From assembly GCA_033557685.1 (NCBI GenBank), contig JAWQRN010000501.1, positions 1 through 28,891 of the forward strand: a stretch of DNA of 28,891 bases, written 5' to 3'. Within the stretch, counting starts at the first letter, position 1. Every line of letters begins with the position of its first letter. Positions 10,456 through 19,830 of this stretch are shown here, piece by piece. This DNA is from Sperchopsis tessellata. Its lineage: Eukaryota; Arthropoda; Insecta; Coleoptera; Hydrophilidae. The translations under genes and the position numbers were made by a program. Below the pieces are notes generated by a model that did not search any database, was not told the origin of the DNA, and saw nothing but the letters and a program-made list of their open reading frames with translations.

Positions 10456-10765
10456 ATGTTTGAGGCTACGGTTGATATTGTTCATATTATGGATTATGTG
10501 GAAGATTTCAACAGACCATTTGTCGAGGGAATTTGGCGTGATTAAAAGGACGGACGGCGATATCTATATCTTTTCATTGCGACTGCATGAAATAAATATA
10601 AAATTACTCTCCAGCAGTAATGAGAAAATTGCAGGGAAGTGTACCTGCAAAACGGGTTCTGGGAAGTGTAAATATGTAGTTGCTACACTATTTATCCTGG
10701 ATAAGTTAGTATTTATTCCTACTAAACTGTCAGCCATGTCAACTGTAAATGCTTATAATATATAA
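10456..10765 (+). pseudogene. SWIM zinc-finger protein remnant (transposon-associated type)
   Basis: An ATG at 10456 opens MFEATVDIVHIMDYVEDFNR and PFVEGIW, then a frameshift moves to the 10460 frame. That frame reads REFGVIKRTDGDIYIFSLRL, HEINIKLLSSSNEKIAGKCT and CKTGSGKCKYVVATLFILDK. The last block is a SWIM finger (CxC … CxH). Cys are at 10640, 10646 and 10667, and the fourth ligand is Tyr (10673) where His is expected. Insect proteins of this kind often carry a SWIM finger next to a YqaJ-type nuclease domain and are mobile-element derived; no nuclease is visible here. The frameshift and lost ligand indicate a pseudogene or an isolated remnant. Confidence 0.6.
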
Positions 10766-10801
10766 AATATTATTTTTCTTTTAGTTGTTATGGCAAGAAC
10801 T

Positions 10802-10930
10802 TCAATTAGTTTTAGAGGTTGTCATAAGATCGCATATCAAATTTCGCATGCAATCATAACCAACAGTTGGTTTACTGCGACACTGAGGCACCAAACAATA
10901 TCTATTTCCCTTCCTTGCTACTTTTGTAAC
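10802..10930 (-). pseudogene. Possible THAP-like zinc-finger N-terminus remnant
   Basis: On the minus strand a 71-residue frame (11017-10802) contains VARKGNRYCLVPQCRSKPTV. The R-YCLVPQC spacing resembles the first Cys pair of THAP DNA-binding domains in insect transposon-derived proteins, some of which end in a SWIM finger like the neighbour at 10456-10765. The later THAP ligands (Cys and His, plus the AVPTIF motif) are not seen, and the two remnants are on opposite strands, so a rearrangement would be needed to link them. Weak call. Confidence 0.3.
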
Positions 10931-11030
10931 TTCCACACAAAATATTATTTGTTCTTCTGTCCTCCCATCTATTGAGAAATGCAAGCTAAACACGGTTAAA
11001 TTAATCTGACAGCTCAAACCGATTCACCAT

Positions 11031-12600
11031 CAGAGGGTTGCACTTTCGCTCACCAGATGTCAGCCACTATGGTTTTAAATGAGAATAACGTACAAAAACA
11101 ATTTAAAACTGTAGGCACAAATATAATATTGATTTGATAAAACAAAAAAATAGTAACGCTTATAGACAAAAATTGTTTACCTTTTCTATTATTTGGAGAC
11201 ACCACTACTTCAGAATCTGTCATAGGTACTAATAAATAAAATTTTCAAGTGGAAGTGAAATACTTTAAGTCTAATAAAATATGATTGCCTTTAACGCTAA
11301 TTGCTGAGGTTAAGTAAGAGGTCAATTAGTTCTTAAGGAGTTAACAACCTTTACTTTTACAATTAATTTAAAAACATAAGTACCAATATATGAACAGCTG
11401 TTTTTCTCATTAAATCCTTTTTTATAGAAGAAAGTTACCACTGATGAAACTGATCTCAGCGAAAATAATCCTACTTAACTTAATTTGCATAATTATTATT
11501 AACTGTAAAGTAGAGTGACTTTTGAATCAAGGGGTAACTTTGATCACAATGTTCTGTGAATCATTTTTATTCTTTGAATTCGACTTAAAGGCTTTGTATC
11601 TGCGTTCTATTTTTGCTGTGGTGCAAACACAATAGTACATTTCTAAAGACAGTTTATTGTACATTTGTTACTGGTGTGACATTGTCGGTATTTTATTCAG
11701 TGAACTGAATGTAATATTTATATACTACGTACGACATTATTGAAATTTTTTAGATGAATCATTCATATAGTATCATTAGGTCATCTACATTTTGTTGTAA
11801 TGGATATTTTTTTTTTGATATCTCTTAGCATTGATGAAAATGTGTTGAGATGAGTATTTTCTTTTAAAGAGTTGTAGTATTAAATGAATACTAATTTTGA
11901 TTCTATCGTCTTTTTCCAACATCTAAAGTCTGAGATATTAACCCCAACTAAAGACCCTAGTAACTATCTCCTGAGTATGACAATACAACTTTACATGAGG
12001 AAAATAGCCATCGTTCTCTGGAGAATCTTCTGTCTGACTTACAAATGATTCTTTAGACTTGGAAGAAGAATCTTCTTTTCAAACATCACCTAAGAAAGCA
12101 CCAGAAGTTTCAGAAATACGACAATTTTTTTTTGAACCTTAAGAAAATTTGTAGTTTCCTCTTCTGCAATGCCGTAACCTTAGAGGCCGGTGAGTTTTTA
12201 GTTATTGTCTTGAAATCTTTCAAGAACAAAAAGAATTTTGAAAGAAAGAAGACTGGTACAAAAAGCTGAATCTGCTATGACCGTAAATGATCTATTTCAA
12301 TTCTTACCAACAAGTACTTTATTGCACAGCATTAGTAACTCCACTATGTAGCATTTTAATGATAATATAAACAAAAATTAAAAGCAATTCGCCTATGCTA
12401 TATTTTATTATATTTGTAAATAAAGATTTGTTGATATATATTCAGTACCACCGAAAACTTGAAGATGAAATATGACCTTCGTCGTGGACCTTTTATTTTC
12501 TTTAATGATATATTTTTTAAAGCTATAATTTTTGCTTCATAAAAAAGATATGCACTTTGAAAGTTCAAGTTTAATCAAAGTGATCCCAGTTTAATTGTGT
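11031..12600. other. Intronic stretch, no gene recognised
   Basis: AT-rich intron sequence. One open patch near 12045-12140 on the plus strand reads DSLDLEEESSFQTSPKKAPE and VSEIRQFFFEP; its composition is coding-like but it has no start, no known motif and a stop soon after. Confidence 0.4.
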
Positions 12601-12607
12601 AAACAAT

Positions 12608-12856
12608 ATGGGAGCATTTTATGTTATAGATCTAGTGAAAGAAAATTTTCTTTTAAAATACCCAACTTATGACCAACTGTCTCATGACCAACTGACTTAT
12701 GACCAACCGACTTATGGCCAACCGACTTATAACCAATCAGCTTATAACCAGCCGAATTATGACGAACTGACTTACGATCAACCAACTTATAACCTACCCA
12801 TCCATCGTACCAAAATTTTCACTTACTACCAAAATTTTAAAGATATCATATTTTAA
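12608..12856 (+). other. Open frame carrying a TYDQP pentapeptide repeat
   Basis: An 82-codon ATG frame (12608-12856). It starts MGAFYVIDLVKENFLLK, then has nine near-identical five-residue units (PTYDQ, LSHDQ, LTYDQ, PTYGQ, PTYNQ, SAYNQ, PNYDE, LTYDQ, PTYNL), and ends HRTKIFTYYQNFKDIIF. The repeat period of 15 bp keeps the frame, so the open frame may simply be a by-product of a minisatellite lacking stops. There is no signal peptide that I can support and no splice or family evidence. It lies in an intron on the strand opposite the host gene. Confidence 0.3.
12662..12796 (+). repeat. 15-bp minisatellite, nine units
   Basis: Nine tandem units of 15 bp with consensus near CCAACTTATGACCAA, diverged by one to five bases each. 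Every unit keeps length 15, with no indels. Confidence 0.9.
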
Positions 12857-13437
12857 CATTTACTACGAAACTGTAGTAAATGAAAAACTATTGAAAAACC
12901 TTTAATTATTTTCTTTTTCCACTGTCATACAAACTACACTGCAAATTTTTACAGTAATTTTCCATGAATTTAAAGCGTGAAATCAGGAGTTCCTCGTTTT
13001 TAACCTGCATCAAAAATCTACATGAAGAGTCCCCAAACACACGTGAATTTCCGAATGTCATAGCATTGAATTTATGAAACCACATACTGTGAAAAAATCA
13101 CATTATTATTATTGTTTATATAAATTATATTAAATAATTAAACAACTCGTGGGGATAAACCTAACAGATTAATATTCATGCGTATTTAAACAGCGAGACA
13201 AAGTTGACATAATATCAATATTTTCAGTTAGTAAAACTAGATCGTGCAATTTAACAAAATTAATTTGTAATGACAGGAACACCAAACAGACAGACATTGT
13301 ACAAATTGCATCTGTCAGCAAATATAATGTAATGCTTTTACGGGTTCATAAATAACAGTTTATATATATTTATTTTAAAGTATTTAGTTTACATTTAACA
13401 AAATGATGAATTATACAACCTTATTCAAATAGCATTT
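12857..13437. other. Intronic stretch, no gene recognised
   Basis: AT-rich intron sequence without a recognised exon or repeat. Confidence 0.5.
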
Positions 13438-13502
13438 TAAAACTGTTATTTTTTCTATTATACTGGCCCGATATCAAAATAAGCATTGTTATTACAAAAA
13501 AG

Positions 13503-13543
<41 letters not shown>

Positions 13544-13860
13544 AGAACCACCTTTGTAGTAAGATATTAAATCATGGTTTCCTTACATTTGTTAAATTTT
13601 TGGGATTATATCTTTTTTGTAATAACAATGCTTATTTTGATATCGGGCCAGTATAATAGAAAAAATAACAGTTTCAAAATGCTCCTCAATTATAAATATA
13701 TATAATTAAGGAGCATTTTGAAACTGTTATTTTTATACTGGCCCGATATCAAAATAAGCATTGTTATTACAAAAAAGATATAAATCCCAAAAATTTAACA
13801 AATGTAAGGAAACCATGACTTAATTTCTTACTACAAAGGTGGTTCTCAACAAATATATAT
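13438..13860. repeat. Large palindrome with a third partial arm (fold-back element)
   Basis: The outer palindrome has two arms of about 155 bp, 13535-13691 and 13695-13857, around a short AT centre (AATTATAAATATATATAATT). Shared blocks are TTGTTGAGAACCACC, GGTTTCCTTACATTTG, TTTTTTGTAATAACAATG and GATATCGGGCCAGTATA. The left arm has about six extra bases (CTATTA region). A further copy of the inner half arm, AACTGTTATTTTTTCTATTA to AAAAGATATAA, lies directly before it at 13438-13512, in the orientation of the right arm. A TA dinucleotide run separates the third copy from the palindrome. No protein is encoded within the arms. Confidence 0.88.
13505..13537. repeat. TA dinucleotide microsatellite
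   Basis: About sixteen uninterrupted TA units between the partial arm and the palindrome. It lies where a fold-back end would sit and may have grown from a TA-rich insertion site. Confidence 0.9.
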
Positions 13861-14087
13861 TTTTGTTTTTGGTATAATACAGCATTCAATAGCATATAAG
13901 AACCACAACACAGTTCGACTTTTACTTCGCAATCGACAGTTCCCACTATACCGGGCCATTTAGGTCTTTGGCTATCTTTAGGTTTTACGATCAATTGACC
14001 AAGATCATTGATCTGTATCATTTTAGAGATCTGGATCCGATGATCTGGTTCATTAAAACAACCCATATTTCCCACCTCTACATACAT
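13861..14087 (-). other. Unrecognised coding-like open frame abutting the palindrome
   Basis: The minus-strand frame from an ATG at 14087 reads MYVEVGNMGCFNEPDHRIQI, SKMIQINDLGQLIVKPKDSQ, RPKWPGIVGTVDCEVKVELC and CGSYMLLNAVL, then runs into the palindrome arm and stops at 13767. The part before the arm has balanced composition, with Trp, Cys, Pro and Gly, and looks like former or real coding sequence. I do not recognise the family and no splice sites decide its borders. It could be part of the element that the palindrome belongs to, a separate mobile-element gene, or chance. Confidence 0.35.
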
Positions 14088-14520
14088 GTGTTAGACAGGT
14101 TTTACAGTGATAGAATAGTACAGATACTGCATTCTACTAACGCTGCGTGCACTGCAATGTATTGTTGAGGAGCAGATTATTATATATACAAACTTAAATG
14201 ATTAAAATAGTTTTATAATAAGTAGAATTTCATATTATTATGTATTAGTCATAATTATAAGTAACAGTTTGATAACTTTTCACCTTCCATAAAGCAAAAA
14301 ACTTGAAATAAAAATTCATAAATTATGAACTGCCCATAAAACTCTACAACTAAAGCGATAACAACAGATAAAATAAACAAAACGTAAAACAAGAATTTCA
14401 TTATATATAACTGCTTCTTCGACTACCTGAGTATGGTTCTGGTATCGTTTGTTTTTGGGCATATGTAAATAGTAACACATGCTTCAAACGTAAAAAACTG
14501 GATTTACGCAGAATACTTAC

Positions 14521-14595
14521 CTTTGGAATGTTTGCCGTTTTACATAGTTATCTCTAACAAACTCCACAATTTGTTTCTGCGTTTTACCGCTATAC
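14521..14595 (-). CDS. Cdep: FARP/Cdep-like FERM gene, short FA-segment exon
   Basis: A 75-bp exon, easily missed by an ORF search. The acceptor is TTGCTTTTGCAG and the donor GTAAGTAT. One base completes the Arg codon of the previous exon, then 24 codons read YSGKTQKQIVEFVRDNYVKR and QTFQ, with a split final Arg codon. The join gives FRYSGKTQKQIVEFV, the FERM-adjacent signature (FARP1 has the same SGRTQKQ core). Phase 2 at both ends is consistent with its neighbours. The introns on both sides are long (6.1 kb and 10.9 kb) and packed with mobile-element remnants. Confidence 0.92.
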
Positions 14596-15273
14596 CTGCA
14601 AAAGCAACAATAAATTAATAAACATTATGATTATTTTTCAATAAATTAACAACACGTGTGAAAAAGGATCAACCTATGTTTTCAAACTGTAGAGTTCATG
14701 TTTACTTTAAAATAAATTTTGAATTACCAAGAAAAGATGAGAAACAAAAAATAAAAAATATGTGTATTAAGTCTTCTACAACCTTAAAGAGATACAAATA
14801 TATTATGAGGGGCAAAAAAATGTTTTGAAGTATTTCTAACAGAGATAGTACATAATTTCAATTTCGTCACAATAAATGTATACAAAGTCTAGATAAAATC
14901 ATCAATAAAAGAATTTAGACTAAAAGAAATCACCGACAAGAGACATGAGATGTAAAAGTTTGCTTAGGAGATTATAAATGAATAGTCTTGAATAAATAAA
15001 ATGTATAGACCTACTACGAAACTATTTAAAAGAAAATTAAAATTAAGAAAAAAATAACACCAACATATATGGTAAAAACAAAAAAAATTTTTATCAAACT
15101 GAAATGATCAAGATTATTAAATTTTTTTTTTTTTTAAACATCCCGCATAGTCTCATAGTGTCTGCATTGTCCAGTCCATAGATGAGGATACATTGGGTTT
15201 TCCATTTTGATAAAATAATATACGAAATTGTTCAAGGAAACACCAGTATATTTAAGTTGCTTTATTGGGCAAT
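14596..15273. other. Intronic stretch, no gene recognised
   Basis: AT-rich intron upstream (on the minus strand) of the short FA exon, with a poly-T run at about 15121. No exon or element recognised. Confidence 0.5.
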
Positions 15274-15313
15274 AGCCGACACGTTTCGAGGCACCTGCCT
15301 CACCTTCAGGGCT
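15274..15313 (-). ncRNA. Hammerhead-like structured motif
   Basis: Read on the minus strand the order is AGCC, CTGAAGGT, GAGGC, AGGT, GCCTC, GAAAC, GT, GTC, GGCT. AGCC pairs with the final GGCT (stem I), GAGGC pairs with GCCTC (stem II, five perfect pairs), and AC pairs with GT as a two-pair stem III. The GAAA and GTC positions fit a hammerhead ribozyme with the very short stem III known from Penelope-like elements. The CUGANGA core is not canonical: here it is CTGAAGG followed by one extra T. It may therefore be a decayed ribozyme or a different element-terminal hairpin. Activity cannot be judged from sequence. Confidence 0.4.
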
Positions 15314-15849
15314 GAATTAAGACGTAAATGTTGATTAAAAATAAAAACCAAAGGCTACTGGAAACAACGACTATAGCAAAAATAATTGGAGCAAGTAGAC
15401 ACAAGAAAAACAATTCACTATTCTGCAAATGTCAATGACTTTTTATTATTTTTTTTAATCCCTTCAATGGTGTCTCTATATTTGGCTAAATCCAAAAAAT
15501 AATTTTAAGACACTCTCTTGATAACATGCCTTCATTTTATTTGTGGGCGTCTCAGTAAATGTCCTGACTCCAAGCTCTTGACTTTTTATAGTATATTACA
15601 TTAGAAATAACATATTCACATAGTTCCAGCAGATGGCATTAAAAAAAAAAATCACCCAGCTCTTTGCAAAACAAATAATATCTAAGTGCTTCATGTAATC
15701 TTGGAGTTGCTTGACAAATCATTGTAATGTTCATAAGAGACTAATACCATAGTCATAGACAAGGTCATAGTTTATTTGATGTCAATCATTTGCAGTAAGT
15801 TGTATACATAGAATTTAGAACACTTCATATAGATTATCTAGTGATTAAT
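15314..15849. other. Intronic stretch, no gene recognised
   Basis: AT-rich intron sequence between the hairpin motif and the next LINE. It may include untranslated remains of either element, but no motif supports this. Confidence 0.4.
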
Positions 15850-16990
15850 TGCAAAATTCTTGCACTGAGTTGTCAAAAAAGTTTGTTCCATTAAAATGCT
15901 GTATAGTTCATTCAGAAACCTCTTCATTTCCATACCTTTCAGCTGGTTAGGTAAAAAGCTGTAAAACTTCACTCCCCAATAGAAAGTCAACTGGTGATAA
16001 GGTATCTTCTGGTCTTATAGTTGTGATGAGTGCTATTCCATTTTTTTCCGGCACTTATATGAATCGATGTATGGACTTTTATCAGGTGAGTATATACATT
16101 GATGGTACTGTTAAGATATTAGTATTTGAACTATTAATGGCTTGCTTTTGTTGTAGCAGTTTACAGTGTATTCTAGAGGATCTGACACTCCACAGTAGTA
16201 TACCATATGTGACCACTGCATGAAAACAGGAATAGTAAGTTAGTGTACTATGTTTGCAATTTTCTTGATTCGTCTTATCATAAATACTACTGTTGCTAGT
16301 TTTTTGCAGGTGGTTTCAATGTGTTTTTTCCAGGATAATCTATTGTCTAAATTTACTCTCAGTCTATTATCGATGAATCTAGTTGGAGCAGCTGGGAAAA
16401 TTGTGGTGAAAATTATTTTCTGTTTTATTTTCGTTTAGCTTGACACCATTATTATTAAACCAAAAAAGCTGTATCATACAGAAACATCACAAGTAGTGTC
16501 CTGGCATATATTCATAAAGAGGTCATCCGTATATAATATAAAAAGTATAGGGTACAACACAAGTAGTTTCCTGGTATATATTCATAAAGAGGTCATCCGT
16601 ATATAATATAAATAGTATAGGGTACAGCACGGACCCATGTGGTATGTCGCAAGTTACCCCTGTAGAGAGACTTCATTTTTCCATTTCACCAATTACTTTC
16701 CGTTGTACATTTAGAATTGAATTAATTATTTTGGAATGCCTCTTGTACCATAGTACTCCAGTTTGTTAAGTCATCATATCGAACGGTGTCAAAAGGCGTA
16801 CTTAAGTCTACTGCTACATCTTCAACTAATTCTCCAAAGTCAATTTCCTCTAAAATTTGTCCTACAATCTCTAGTAATGTTGTTATAGTTGATATGTTCT
16901 TGCAGTATCCATGCTGCTTGTTATGCAATATTTCTTAATTTTCAGGTTTTTCTTTGCTATTTCCTGGATTTTCGGAAATATGGGTAGCTT
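15850..16990 (-). mobile_element. LINE reverse transcriptase remnant, minus strand
   Basis: Reading from high to low coordinates, the blocks are YRLVSKLPIFPKIQEIA (finger), then HNKQHGYCKNISTITTLLEI and LVEDVAVDLSTPFDTVRYDD (first catalytic Asp block), the degraded THGSVLYPILFILYTDDLF block, and a thumb region with ENCKHSTLTYYSC, VVTYGILLWS and LTVPSMYIL. These match insect CR1- or jockey-like LINE proteins. No FADD box remains: sequence passes directly from DDLFMNIS to a later block, so the palm is deleted. A 70-bp tandem duplication (16491-16630) interrupts it. Many stops are present. The 3' border near 15850 is approximate. Confidence 0.75.
16491..16630. repeat. 70-bp tandem duplication inside the LINE
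   Basis: Units 16491-16560 and 16561-16630 differ at four positions out of 70. Each begins AAGTAGT-TCCTGG and ends GGTACA-CAC. It falls in the RT segment that encodes the DDLFMNIS block on the minus strand. Confidence 0.93.
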
Positions 16991-17840
16991 AGAAACCAGT
17001 CTATAATTTGGACAGGAGTGTATATCATGTATATAGTACCCTCTTAGTCATTGTGTAGTCTCTGAAATGAACAGCTAGTTACTCCACACTTCTCATAAGT
17101 TCCATTCATCCATCTTTGTAAATGTTAGAATGTCATTATACTTGACATTTCTCACATCCTCCATATTCAGTTTTGTTTCCTACAAGAATTTCATACTGAA
17201 GCCTAACAGTAACAAATAAAGTACAATACCTACTAATCACCATCCATAGAAAGCCTACAAAAGTCTTGATTTACTGACAAGGTGCTCAGACCATTACTAC
17301 CTATACTAACTAGCCACCTAGACTTGCCCTTTCTGGGGCTTCAACCACTTCCTCGCCTATCTGCAACTTTTCACCAACCTTCAGTGCATCTTATGTAGAA
17401 CCCACAACTCCTCTTCCTTTAACCTTGCTTTTAGACTACATGCATATACGAAGCAAAGTTTCCTGTCTCTGGCAATAACACTTAAAGTCAATTTTTGATA
17501 GTCGATTCGCTTCCTTATTTTCCTCAACTAACAAAATACATTGACACCTCTTGTACCAAGGGCTTCCTTTCTAGTAACTCCTACATTCCTTGCATGATGA
17601 CCTCTGCCTGGTACCAAATTGCGGTTCTGAACAAATATCTGTTCAAAACCTAAAATATCTTCCAGAATTTCTAACATGCTATTAGAACTAAATCTTCTAA
17701 CATTAGATCATCAGGCGGTATAAGCTCTGGTGTCACAAGCCCCACATTCACCATCACGAAAGGGGCATCCATCTTTATATATACAGGATTATTCAGAGGA
17801 AAAAGAGACAGAAAACATAAGACAAGTTGTTTCATAATGT
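16991..17840. other. Intronic stretch, possible mobile-element remains
   Basis: Slightly less AT-rich than its surroundings at 17230-17760. Minus-strand patches such as VPGRGHHARNVGVTRKEALG look like eroded coding sequence, but no frame stays open and no domain is recognised. It may be ORF1 or N-terminal sequence of one of the adjacent minus-strand LINEs. Confidence 0.3.
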
Positions 17841-18384
17841 GATTATTAAATGAGGTACGGGCCCTCGAAAAAGCAGTTTTAAAATAGTTTAATTTTAAAA
17901 TATCAGAAACGTCTTGACATTAAACGAAAAATACTGAGTAGTGTGTTGTTGAACGAATATGTTGAATGCCTAAGAATTGGTTACTGATATCACCACAACA
18001 GCTAACTTACTTCTGGGACGCACATCAGTTGCATAGCTGGCAGTCAGTGGTAAACCACAGTTAATAACTTTCTGTGCTGTTTCTCCACAATCATTCGGTT
18101 GACAGTGTAACATTAGATGACCTTATCTGTTAATTTAAACATAACAATTAATAATTCCTTACAAAAGTACTGCTGTAGCCCAAAGCTACAAATTTAGTGG
18201 GATAATAAGATGGAACCCCCTATTTTTTTATGAAAGGGGATGACATTAGTAACAAAATTTTCAGGCATTCAACATCTTCGTTCAACAACACATTATTCAG
18301 AATTTAGTCGGTTAATCTCAAGTCATTTCTGATATTTTTTAAATTAAACCATTTTAATAAAACATCTCACTTTGTTTAATAATC
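17841..18384. repeat. Long inverted-repeat element
   Basis: Arms at about 17841-17992 and 18241-18384 are imperfect reverse complements. Matching blocks include GATTATTAAA, AGTTTAATTTTAAAATATCA, GTGTTGTTGAACGA, ATGTTGAATGCCT and TTACTGATATC. The inner 250 bp are unique and encode nothing evident. It resembles a non-autonomous fold-back element about 540 bp long. It sits between two minus-strand LINE remnants. Target-site duplications were not identified. Confidence 0.8.
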
Positions 18385-18429
18385 CATACATTCACCAAAA
18401 CATCACAATTCGATACACAAAATAATTCT

Positions 18430-18856
18430 AATTTAGCTCCTCCAGTATCTTCCTTTTAAGTGCTTTAGAAAATGCTTGAAGATTTCATTTAGATAATATG
18501 ACTTTTGGAAGTTCATTGAATGTCCTTGTACTGCATTAAAGAATACTTTTTCTACCAATGTTGGTCTTTTTGTAGTCAATTTGGATCTTGCTACTTCCTC
18601 TTGTTGAGTAGAGATGGAATTTACTGTTCTCAGTCAGGTGGATATTGCTTTTTATCTTAAGGTTTTTGATTTGCGTAAATAAGCTTTGCTTCTTCTATTT
18701 CCGTTAAGTCTTCGACCTTCATAAGTTTCAGACGTATGTAAAGCTGGTTCGAAGGATACATCCCAGGCAAGGTAAACACTACTTTTATTATTCGGTTTTG
18801 TTTTCTCTGCAAGCTATTAAGAAGTGTTACTGATGAACCAGACGACACAACATCTG
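18430..18856 (-). mobile_element. LINE C-terminal remnant, minus strand (lower part of a split copy)
   Basis: From high to low coordinates the minus strand reads NSLQRKQNRIIKVVFTLPGM, YPSNQLYIRLKLMKVEDLTE and IEEAKLIYANQKP, then, after a frameshift, VARSKLTTKRPTLVEKVFFN, AVQGHSMNFQKSYYLNEIFK and HFLKHLKGRYW. This is the post-polymerase domain of a CR1-like LINE: QN--IK-----YP-N-LY, then LM-V-DL-EI--AKLIY, then the short C-terminal helix region. The upstream polymerase lies at 19021-19830 in the same orientation. A fold-back element separates them and part of the palm and thumb is missing. Confidence 0.75.
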
Positions 18857-19022
18857 TTGACGTTTCGTCCGCCGTTGCAGGGGATATTCTCAAGATATGT
18901 AGCTCTTAAAAGTGCTAAGAGCTACATGTCTTGATAATGTCACCTGCAACGCAGGACGAAACATCGGCAAAAACAAAAGTCAACACACGGTTATCTTCCA
19001 GAAAACCTGAAGATATTTACTG
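18857..19022. repeat. Fold-back element, copy 2, inserted in a LINE
   Basis: Two short arms face each other around AAAGTGCTAAGAGC: GATATTCTCAAGATATGTAG on the left and CTACATGTCTTGATAATGTC on the right. Each has a CCTGC-type hairpin ending in GACGAAAC at its outer side. The right arm continues through GTCAACACACGGTTATCTTC and AGAAAACCTGAAGATATTTA, the same tail as the left end of the fold-back at 4552. It lacks the longer central spacer of copy 1, so the two copies share the outer unit but differ in the middle. Confidence 0.75.
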
Positions 19023-19830
19023 TGGCCATACTCAATTACGTACACAGTTCGTTTACATTTATTTGTACTCGTGATATCTCACTAGCTCATCATTAACCTC
19101 GTTCTATATAATTGATAGGTTTTTCCCTTTAAACAGCGGCACAGTATCATCAACAAATGTTAAGTATGTACATTTTATTCCTGAGAGCTGTGTATGTACA
19201 GTAAATATAGTTTTGGGCCAAGTACTGAACCCTGGACACTGCAACCTGATTCACTTGCCAACCACTATCCATCCCATTCACAGTGGTAAACTGTTTCCTA
19301 TCATTAAGGTTAGACTTGATTAGGTCCGGGCAACACCCCTTATTCCCATCCCCTCTAACTTGTTTAGTAATATGGTTGTGTTGACTGTATCAAACGCCTT
19401 TTTTAGATCAATGAATTCTGCCAGTACAAAGTTATTATTGTCCATGCTCTCCAATACATATTCCACCTGTTCTGTAGCGGCCATTTGTGTGTTGCTTGCT
19501 CCTTGGAATCCAAATTGATTTGGATCATATTTGATTCTGCTTTTAATGAAGACTCATTTTAATTATTTTCTCCAGAGCCTTCGAGAATGTTGATAATAGA
19601 GATATTGGTCTCCGATTCCCAGGGTCATCCCTAGCTCCATTTTTATAAATTGGTGTAATTTTGACTACTTTCAGTTCATTTGGAAATTGTCCATTTATCA
19701 GTATCTGATTTATCACTTTTCTGAGCACTGGAATTAGTTTTCTCCTTCGTTTTTTAGTTCTTTAAACATCAAGCCATCAGTTCCTGGAGCAGAATTTGGT
19801 TTAAGATTATCTAATATTTACTACTGTTTA
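19023..19830 (-). mobile_element. LINE reverse transcriptase remnant, minus strand (upper part of a split copy)
   Basis: Reading from 19830 down: LKPNSAPGTDGLMFKELKNE, then LRKVINQILINGQFPNELKV, VKITPIYKNGARDDPGNRRP, ISLLSTFSKALEKII. After a frameshift come FQGASSTQMAATEQVEYVLE, FIDLKKAFDTVN and NKLEGMGIRG, then a broken VQGSVLGPKLYLLYI and LTFVDDTVPLFKGKNLSII. The YxDD box FVDD is intact at about 19157-19143, and NEVNDEL follows a stop. These are the polymerase blocks of a CR1-like LINE in the right order. The element then stops near the fold-back at 19022 and its C-terminus continues at 18856. Multiple stops and frameshifts make it inactive. Confidence 0.83.

Noticed and set aside
16023..16438. 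Two plus-strand ORFs of 62-66 codons
   Set aside because: They lie opposite the minus-strand LINE and show no motif of their own.
18857..18893. MRISPATADETST as the real N-terminus of a protein
   Set aside because: These residues come from the fold-back element read into the LINE C-terminus; it is a fusion made by the insertion.
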